Below, one piece after another: positions 55,867 to 64,000 of a stretch of 64,000 bases of DNA; within the stretch, counting starts at the first letter, position 1; the number at the start of each line of letters is the position of its first letter. The translations under genes and the position numbers were made by a program. The notes below the pieces were generated by a model. It did not search any database. It was not told the origin of the DNA and saw only the letters and a list, made by a program, of their open reading frames with translations. The stretch is from Gemmatimonadota bacterium (GTDB taxonomy: Bacteria; Gemmatimonadota; Gemmatimonadetes; Longimicrobiales; Gaopeijiaceae), in contig JAJDTB010000024.1 of assembly GCA_022827345.1 (NCBI GenBank), positions 55,608 to 119,607 of the forward strand. The letters are read 5' to 3'.

Positions 55867-58404
55867 CTATCCCCCCATCAGCCCCCGCAGCCGCTCCAGG
55901 CTGTGCCCCAGATCGGGCCTGAGCGTCAGCACCTCCCGCATCGGATCGCCGCGCGCGGCCATGCGCGCCGGGACGCTTCGCATCGTGTGGTCCGCGATCG
56001 CCAGCCCGTCATCCACCTCCGACCAGTCGAGCGTGACCGAGACGGGGGCACCCGGCAGGGGCCGCACGCAGAACGGAGCCACGATCAGCCGACCGTGGCC
56101 ATTCTGCAGGAAGTCGACGTACACCTTCCCTTCACGCTGCTCGGGCCGCCGGGCGACGGTGGCGATGCCCGGGAGCTCCCGCACCGCCATCAGCGCCAGC
56201 AGGTGCCCGATGTTGCGTGACTGCTCGTAGGTGACCTGCCTGCCCAGCGGCACAAGGACGTGCAGTCCCGTCGATCCGCTGGTCTTCACGAATGATGGCA
56301 GTCCGATTTCATCGCAGAGCTCCCTGAGGTAAAGCGCGATCCGCACCACGTCGGTGAACGGCGCCTCCTTCGGGTCCAGATCGAGCACGCAGAAGTCCGG
56401 CCGGGAGATGTCCGCGACGCGGCTCTGCCAGATGTGCAGCGGAATGCTGGCGCTGTTGGCCACGTAGAGGAGCGACTCGAGGTCGTCCGCGACAAAGTAG
56501 TCCAGGTCGCGCTCCGAGCCTTCGCTGTAGAGCCGTATGCGACGGATCCACGAAGGCGCGAATTCGGGGGCGTTCTTCTGGAAGAATGACTTGCCGTCGA
56601 TCCCGTCCGGAAAACGCGTCAGCACCACGGGACGATCCGCGAGGTACGGCAGGATCCAGGGAGCGATCGCCCGGTAGTACTCCACGAGGTCGCCCTTCGC
56701 ATACCCGTCCTCGGGCCAGAAGGGCTTGTCGAGATTCGTGAAGTGCACGATCCGCTCCTCCGTGATCTCCACGGGCCCCTCCGGCTCGGGAGCGCGGTCG
56801 CCGGCCCCCGGACGCCCCCCCGCGGCGACACAGTCCCGGGGCGGCTTGTCGTCGCGCAACCGGAGGAAGGAAGGGTGCCTCAGCACGCCGGCCCCGGTGA
56901 CTTCCTTGTACCGGACCTCGGCCACCAGCCGGGGGACCACCCAGTGGTGACTGCCGCTGCCTGCGGCCTCGGATCCGGCGGGCGGCTCGGCGGCCGGGTG
57001 GCCCCGCAGCCGCTCGCCCAGCTCCTCCTGCAGGCGTTCGCTGAAGCCGGTCCCGACCCGCCCCGCGTACACGAACTCGTCCCCCTCGCGGCACGCGAGG
57101 TGGAGCGCGCCGAACCCGGACGTTCCGGCCGACGGCTCCGTGAACCCGTGGATCGCGAAATCGGCCGTGTGCACGACGCGGATCTTCTGCCAGGAGCGGC
57201 TGCGGCCGCCGACGTAGATCGAGTCGGCGCGCTTCGCCACGATCCCCTCCAGACCCAGCCCGGCGACATGCTCGAACATCGCCACCCCCTGCTCCGGGAT
57301 GTGTTCCGAGTACCTGACCGGTCCGATCGAAGGCAGCACCTCGCGCAGCAGCCCCTTGCGCTCGAGGAGGGGCAGCCCGCGCAGGTCGTGCCCCTCGAGG
57401 GCGACGAGGTCGAAGGCGTAGTAGGTCGCCGGCAGCGCAACCGCCGCCCGCGCGATGTCGCTCTCCCGCCTCAGCCGGCCGCGCTTCTGGATCAGCTGGA
57501 AGCTGGGAAGCCCCTCGGCGTCGTTGACGACCACCTCGCCGTCGAGCACCGCGCCCCGGTAGGGGAGCTTGCCCAGGGCGAGCGCCACTTCCGGGAACAC
57601 CCTGCTCAGGTCGTTTCCGTTCCTCGAGATCAGCCGCGCCCGGGCCTCGCCCGTCTCGCCAAGGAGCCGGTACCCGTCGTACTTGATCTCGAAGATCCAG
57701 CCGGCCCGCGAAAAGGCTTCATCGCACGGCTCGGCCTTCATCACCTCCATCCGGCCGGGGTCGACCTGCCCCTGCGGCGCCCCCGCCTTCGCACAGCGCT
57801 CCCGGAGTCCGGTGCCGAAGTCGCCCCCGGCCCCCAGTTCATCCACCGTCAGCCCGGACAGAATGGAGTCGTCCGGGTACCCCGCCGTACTCCCCCCGGG
57901 ATCCTCGTGGGCATCGCGCTCCTTGATCAGGAGCCAGTGATTGTCCTCGCCACCCTTGGTCTTCACCAGCGTCCAGCGGCCCCGCAGCTTGTAGCCCTTC
58001 AGGTCGAAGAGCAGCTTGCCCTTCCTCATCCCTTCGGCGGGGTCTTCGACAGGCGTCCAGAGGCCCCGGTCCCACACGATCGAGGGGCCGGCTCCGTAGT
58101 TTCCGGCCGGGATCACACCCTCGAAATCGGCGTACTCCAGCGGATGATCCTCGACGTGCACCGCCAGCCGCTTGTCGGCCTGGTTCGGGGAAGGGCCCCG
58201 GGGTACCGCCCAGGACACCAGCACGCCGTCCATCTCCAGCCGCAGGTCCCAATGCAGGGTCGAGGCGCGGTGCTTCTGCACCACGAAGAGGCGGCCGCCG
58301 CCGGGCTGCCTCCCTCCGAAGGGCTCGCTCGTCCCCGACGCCGAGCGTTTGCCACGATAGGCATCGAGCCGACCAGCAGGTCCGCCGCCGCCGCGCTCAG
58401 GCAT
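55867..58404 (-). CDS. ligD: NHEJ DNA ligase D (LigD), PE-LIG-POL order
   Basis: Multifunctional non-homologous end-joining enzyme of 845 residues. An N-terminal 3'-phosphoesterase domain (about 35-165: FVVQKHRASTLHWDLRLEMD, VPRGPSPN, EGVIPAGNYGAG) is followed by an ATP-dependent ligase domain with the nucleophile Lys in FEIKYDGYRLLG (about residue 243) and AVLDGEVVVND. A C-terminal primase-polymerase domain (from about 560: VHFTNLDKPFWPEDGYAKGD; DxD in CVLDLDPKEAPF) completes it. This domain order matches Pseudomonas LigD and differs from the polymerase-first order of Mycobacterium. ATG 58404 diverges from ku across 38 bases. Confidence 0.95.
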   Translation of the reverse strand: MPERGGGGPAGRLDAYRGKRSASGTSEPFGGRQPGGGRLFVVQKHRASTLHWDLRLEMDGVLVSWAVPRGPSPNQADKRLAVHVEDHPLEYADFEGVIPAGNYGAGPSIVWDRGLWTPVEDPAEGMRKGKLLFDLKGYKLRGRWTLVKTKGGEDNHWLLIKERDAHEDPGGSTAGYPDDSILSGLTVDELGAGGDFGTGLRERCAKAGAPQGQVDPGRMEVMKAEPCDEAFSRAGWIFEIKYDGYRLLGETGEARARLISRNGNDLSRVFPEVALALGKLPYRGAVLDGEVVVNDAEGLPSFQLIQKRGRLRRESDIARAAVALPATYYAFDLVALEGHDLRGLPLLERKGLLREVLPSIGPVRYSEHIPEQGVAMFEHVAGLGLEGIVAKRADSIYVGGRSRSWQKIRVVHTADFAIHGFTEPSAGTSGFGALHLACREGDEFVYAGRVGTGFSERLQEELGERLRGHPAAEPPAGSEAAGSGSHHWVVPRLVAEVRYKEVTGAGVLRHPSFLRLRDDKPPRDCVAAGGRPGAGDRAPEPEGPVEITEERIVHFTNLDKPFWPEDGYAKGDLVEYYRAIAPWILPYLADRPVVLTRFPDGIDGKSFFQKNAPEFAPSWIRRIRLYSEGSERDLDYFVADDLESLLYVANSASIPLHIWQSRVADISRPDFCVLDLDPKEAPFTDVVRIALYLRELCDEIGLPSFVKTSGSTGLHVLVPLGRQVTYEQSRNIGHLLALMAVRELPGIATVARRPEQREGKVYVDFLQNGHGRLIVAPFCVRPLPGAPVSVTLDWSEVDDGLAIADHTMRSVPARMAARGDPMREVLTLRPDLGHSLERLRGLMGG

Positions 58405-58442
58405 CGTTGGACCTTGGAACCATATGTTTGTACGTTATCGGC
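58405..58442. promoter_or_regulatory. Shared 38-bp divergent promoter region ligD/ku
   Basis: The region holds TTGGAC (58407-58412), an 18-base spacer and TACGTT (58431-58436) facing ku. If real, transcription would start at or next to the ku ATG (58443), giving a leaderless or nearly leaderless mRNA. No Shine-Dalgarno precedes ku. The ligD promoter must overlap or lie within ku. Confidence 0.35.
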
Positions 58443-59258
58443 ATGGCCGCCCGCCCGATCTCCACGTCGACCGTCTCCTTCGGTCTGGTTTCGCTGCCGG
58501 TCAAGCTGTACTCGACCGGGCAGTCCTCCGCCAAGGTGCGCTTCAACTGGATCAACCGCGACACCGGTGCGCGGGTCAAGTACCAGTACGTCGACAGCCG
58601 GAGCGGGGAACCCGTGGAGCGCGACAAGCTGGTGAAGGGCTTCGAGTTCGCGAAGAACCAATATGTCACCTTCGAGCCCGACGAGCTGAAGGCGATCGAG
58701 GCCCAGGCGACCGAGATGATCGAGATCACCGAGTTCGTCCCGGCGGCGGACATCGACCGGATCTTCCTGGAGCGCGCCTACTATCTCGGACCCGCCCGGG
58801 GCGGCGCGCGGGCCTACCGGCTCCTCTCGGCCGCGCTGCGCGAGATGGAGCGGGTTGCGATCGCGCGCTATTCCGCCCGCGGCAAGCAGCGCCTGGTGAT
58901 GATTCGCCCCCTGGGGGACGGCCTCATCCTCGAGCAGCTCTTCTACTCCGACGAGGTGCGCTCCTTCGACGAAGTGCCGCTCGAGGACGGCGACGTCAAC
59001 GACGCCGAGCTCGCGCTGGCCAAGCAGTTCATCGAGCAGGCGGCCAGCGAGGCCTTCGACCCCGCCCGCTACAGGGACGAGGTCAAGGAGCGGGTCCAGG
59101 CCCTCATCGACCGCAAGATCGAGGGCGAACAGATCACGATGGCCCCGCAGGAAGAGCCCGAGACCAAGATCATCGACCTGATGGAGGCGCTGAAGGCGAG
59201 CCTGGGGTCGGGCGGAGCAGGGAAGGACGAGCCGAAAGCGGCGGCCGGAGGCAGCTGA
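58443..59258 (+). CDS. ku: Ku protein, DNA end-binding
   Basis: Homodimeric ring protein that binds DNA double-strand ends and recruits LigD. The 271-residue protein shows the bacterial Ku core: RPISTSTVSFGLVSLPVKLY, RDTGARVKYQYVDSRSGEPV, KGFEFAKNQYVTFEPDEL, then EFVPAADIDRIFLERAYYLG. A short C-terminal extension (GSGGAGKDEPKAAAGGS) is less Lys-rich than in some Ku proteins. The start ATG 58443 is preferred over the in-frame 58407 because homology begins at MAARPIS. It is divergently transcribed from ligD, a common NHEJ arrangement. Confidence 0.96.
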   Translation: MAARPISTSTVSFGLVSLPVKLYSTGQSSAKVRFNWINRDTGARVKYQYVDSRSGEPVERDKLVKGFEFAKNQYVTFEPDELKAIEAQATEMIEITEFVPAADIDRIFLERAYYLGPARGGARAYRLLSAALREMERVAIARYSARGKQRLVMIRPLGDGLILEQLFYSDEVRSFDEVPLEDGDVNDAELALAKQFIEQAASEAFDPARYRDEVKERVQALIDRKIEGEQITMAPQEEPETKIIDLMEALKASLGSGGAGKDEPKAAAGGS

Positions 59259-59294
59259 CGGTCGGACCCCGGTGCGCCCAACGGCCCCTGGCGG

Positions 59295-59492
59295 CTAGCG
59301 GCCTCGCTCCCGGAACAGCCACACCCGAATCAGCACCGCGCCCCACACCAGCCCCACGCCGCCCCACACCACCTTGGCCTGGGTCAGCGGCAGGTCAAGC
59401 CCCGCCTGGATCATGAGTCCGCCGCCGGCCGCAAGCAGCAGGGTTCCGGTGAAGAATGCCGTGTCCTCCCATTGGGATCTGCGATTACTCAT
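59295..59492 (-). CDS. Small two-helix membrane protein
   Basis: The 65-residue protein begins MSNRRSQWEDTAFFTG and has two hydrophobic segments (FFTGTLLLAAGGGLMIQAGL about 13-32 and VVWGGVGLVWGAVLIRVWLF about 41-60), then a basic ERGR tail. The charge pattern suggests an N-in/C-in hairpin. I do not recognise a family. It is transcribed toward ku, with tRNA-Arg upstream on the other strand. Codon usage and the paired helices make it more likely real than a chance open frame, but it is not proven. Confidence 0.6.
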   Translation of the reverse strand: MSNRRSQWEDTAFFTGTLLLAAGGGLMIQAGLDLPLTQAKVVWGGVGLVWGAVLIRVWLFRERGR

Positions 59493-59665
59493 CGGATGCC
59501 ATCTCGATCGGGCCGTGTCCGCCGTTGGGTGTGGGCAAGGTCGGAAAGATACCTATGCGCGGACATCCGGTCACGGTCAACCGTCCCGTCCCGGGGGTCG
59601 GACCGCACTGGAGCCGCATCCGGCCCGCCGTTAGCTTCCCGAATGCGGAAGCCCAGCTTCCCCAG

Positions 59666-59739
59666 GCGCCCGTAGCTCAGCTGGATAGAGCATCGGCCTT
59701 CTAAGCCGAGGGTCCCAGGTTCGAGTCCTGGCGGGCGTG
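59666..59739 (+). tRNA. tRNA-Arg (TCT)
   Basis: Cloverleaf with acceptor GCGCCCG/CGGGCGT, D-arm GCTC...GAGC, anticodon stem CGGC/GCCG with loop CTTCTAA (anticodon TCT), T-arm CCAGG-TTCGAGT-CCTGG and discriminator G. CCA is not encoded. It decodes AGA/AGG codons, which are rare in this GC-rich genome. Confidence 0.95.
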
Positions 59740-59760
59740 TATCCCTTCCGGTCTCCCGGG

Positions 59761-61269
<1,509 letters not shown>

Positions 61270-61421
61270 TGGACGTGACTCCCGTTCTTCCGTGGTGAGG
61301 GATTGCAGAATGAAGACAGGATACCGCCGGCGGCTCGGCAAGGCAAAGGGCCCGCCGAACCCGGTTTACCCTGCGGCGCGATTGGTGTAGCTTTGGTGCC
61401 CCTCGCACCCGAGGGTTCGAT

Positions 61422-61496
61422 GGTGGGCGTAGCTCAGTCGGTCAGAGCGCCGGATTGTGGTTCCGGAGGTCGCCGGTTCGATTCCGGTCGCCCACC
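61422..61496 (+). tRNA. tRNA-His (GTG)
   Basis: Acceptor GTGGGCG/CGCCCAC, with an encoded extra G at position -1 (61422) facing discriminator C73, the hallmark of tRNA-His. The anticodon loop is TTGTGGT (anticodon GTG), with T-loop TTCGATT. CCA is not encoded. It lies about 60 bases upstream of the rRNA promoter on the same strand. Confidence 0.96.
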
Positions 61497-61554
61497 CTGG
61501 CGGGGCCGCGGAGCGGAAGGCAATGGCGGATTCGGATGTGTTCCCGAAATGCCG

Positions 61555-61583
61555 TTGACACACTGCGCGGATTCCGCTACCGT
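61555..61583 (+). promoter_or_regulatory. rRNA operon promoter P1
   Basis: TTGACA (61555-61560), a 17-base spacer and TACCGT (61578-61583). A perfect -35, ideal spacing and the position about 300 bases before 16S make this the likely main rRNA promoter, with a start site near 61590. Confidence 0.65.
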
Positions 61584-61735
61584 GAAGATCTACCATGCTT
61601 TCGCCGAAGCACTTCGGTCCCGGGCACGGCGGCGTCCCCTCGGGGAGCGCGGCCCTCGGGTGGCGGAGGGGCTTCGGCTCCGGGGCGTTCAGCCCCACCG
61701 ATGTTTGACAATCGAGGTCATGAGAAGCGGGCGGG

Positions 61736-61806
61736 CCCTTCCGCCGAGGAGCACTGTGTCTCTTCGGTTTCGCCCGGTCGAGGACGATGTCCCGGCGGGC
61801 GAAGGG
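61736..61806 (+). other. Stem-loop in rRNA leader
   Basis: CCCTTC-CGCCG (61736-61746) pairs with CGGCG (61793-61797) and GAAGGG (61801-61806), with a three-base bulge, to form an 11-bp stem around a 46-base loop. It may be a folding or processing element of the pre-16S leader. Confidence 0.35.
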
Positions 61807-61879
61807 TTCACTATAACGCAGATTTCGAACAAGGGATCCGAAGAGATCCAATGTTCATCCGAGCTGTTCAAGCTATTCA

Positions 61880-63450
<1,571 letters not shown>

Positions 63451-63630
63451 GTGGACGAAAACGCCTCATATCGGGAGGATTTTGTCCACGACCCTTACAT
63501 CAGGCCGGAACGCCGGTCCCGGCCCGCCGTCCACGTATCCCTTCCATCGTCATCCGGCGCATTCATTGCGCTGCGCCTCCGTCGGCCGAAAGCGGCTTTC
63601 GGATGCGGCCCGCGAGATGAGCAAAATCTC

Positions 63631-63707
63631 GGGCTGGTAGCTCAGCTGGTTAGAGCGCGCGCTTGATAAGCGTGAGGTCGGAGGTTCAAATCCTCCCCGG
63701 CCCACCA
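63631..63707 (+). tRNA. tRNA-Ile (GAT)
   Basis: Acceptor GGGCTGG/CCGGCCC with discriminator A and encoded CCA (63705-63707), anticodon loop TTGATAA (anticodon GAT) and T-arm GGAGG-TTCAAAT-CCTCC. It lies in the 16S-23S spacer, the usual place for tRNA-Ile. Confidence 0.97.
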
Positions 63708-63746
63708 ATTCCTGTGTCGCGCGAAGCGGCCCGGGCGGGTGCGCAA

Positions 63747-63822
63747 GGGGGTGTAGCTCAGTTGGGAGAGCGCCTGCTTTGCAAGCAGGAGGTCATCGGT
63801 TCGACTCCGTTCACCTCCACCA
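63747..63822 (+). tRNA. tRNA-Ala (TGC)
   Basis: Acceptor GGGGGTG/CACCTCC includes the G3-U70 wobble pair that identifies tRNA-Ala. The anticodon loop is TTTGCAA (anticodon TGC). CCA is encoded (63820-63822). It is 39 bases after tRNA-Ile in the 16S-23S spacer. Confidence 0.97.
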
Positions 63823-64000
63823 AGTCCCCGTGGGTCTAGTGCTTAATGATGGCGACGTGAATTCGGTAACCGCATTCGGCTGCCCCATCTTGGGGATCGG
63901 TCGGTTCTTTGTCATCGTGGATAGGTTTGCATGAATGACTCGGCACGACGGTCGATCCGCCCTTGGCGGAGCGGCTCGTTTGGCCGAAGTCTTTCTGTTC
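63823..64000 (+). other. 16S-23S spacer, 3' part
   Basis: No gene is seen in this 178-base end of the window. By the order 16S-tRNA-Ile-tRNA-Ala, the 23S rRNA gene should begin shortly beyond the right edge. The sequence is less GC-rich than the genes, as expected for a transcribed spacer. Confidence 0.7.

Larger units (their letters stand above)
61497..61879 (+). other. rRNA operon leader region
   Basis: This 383-base stretch has no credible protein gene. It holds a consensus-like promoter (61555-61583), a second TTGACA at 61705-61710 without a matching -10, a TATAAC at 61812-61817 without a -35, and a stem-loop at 61736-61806. The region just before 16S (61820-61879) is AT-richer and could hold boxA-like antitermination and RNase III processing elements, but none can be fixed confidently. 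Confidence 0.6.

Noticed and set aside
61705..61710. Second TTGACA as an rRNA promoter
   Set aside because: Nothing resembling a -10 lies 16-18 bases downstream; it might instead be part of a boxA-like element, but that is not convincing.

Overview
The window is GC-rich, densely packed bacterial chromosome. It carries one end of an rRNA operon (16S rRNA, tRNA-Ile, tRNA-Ala; the 23S gene would lie beyond the right edge), three further tRNAs and about 42 protein genes. The gene content is a double-membrane (diderm) type: TonB-dependent receptors, a TolC/RND efflux operon, many lipoproteins and large secreted proteins (VPS10/BNR repeats, FG-GAP repeats, CBM9-DUF5916 barrels, DUF1592/DUF1552, carboxypeptidase-regulatory-like domains). 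That combination fits Gemmatimonadota best, possibly an uncultured environmental lineage. This is an inference from gene content; comparing the 16S gene at 61880-63443 with a reference database would settle it.

Layout, left to right. 1-1526 (-): NhaC-type antiporter, cut by the left edge. 1773-4610 (+): pyrR-pyrB-pyrC', whose dihydroorotase-like protein has lost most metal ligands. 4701-4955 (-): rpsT. 5076-9340 (+): pheA, a site-2 protease, scpA, scpB, an RsuA/RluB-type pseudouridine synthase and upp, mostly overlapping by a few bases. 9452: CAU tRNA. 9667-12865 (+): small Cys/His protein, ZnuD-like TonB receptor and His-rich lipoprotein, probably a zinc acquisition module. 13007-17517 (+): VPS10/BNR protein coupled to an FG-GAP protein. 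17585-22622: TonB receptor (-) divergent from a DUF5916 protein (+). 22645-28091 (+): DinB-like protein, RecQ, a serine-hydrolase lipoprotein whose 5' end is built from three 51-bp palindromic repeats, and a SulP transporter. 28138-34425 (-): DUF1592 cytochrome-like protein, DUF1552 Tat protein, secreted ankyrin protein and a small secreted protein, in that transcription order. 34653-37111 (+): a peroxiredoxin between two barrel-less plug-like secreted proteins. 37181-39517: ArfB-like factor (-), AI-2E exporter and a conserved protein (+), cold-shock protein (-). 39693-45818 (+): TolC, membrane-fusion lipoprotein and RND pump. 45844-55773: gamma-glutamyltransferase (+), DUF819 protein and GlnRS-YqeY fusion (-), a second gamma-glutamyltransferase, alpha/beta hydrolase and M3 oligopeptidase (+). 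55867-59258: divergent ligD and ku (bacterial NHEJ). 59295-61496: small membrane protein, tRNA-Arg, a second serine-hydrolase lipoprotein, tRNA-His. 61497-64000: rRNA operon.

Two themes recur. First, translational coupling is pervasive: at least eleven gene pairs share an ATGA, GTGA or TGATG stop/start overlap, including pairs with no obvious functional link. Second, the accessory fraction is dominated by exported proteins suited to scavenging peptides, metals and polymers. The most distinctive observations are the degenerate dihydroorotase in the pyr operon, the palindromic repeat array forming the start of a lipoprotein gene, and the three-gene zinc-type locus.
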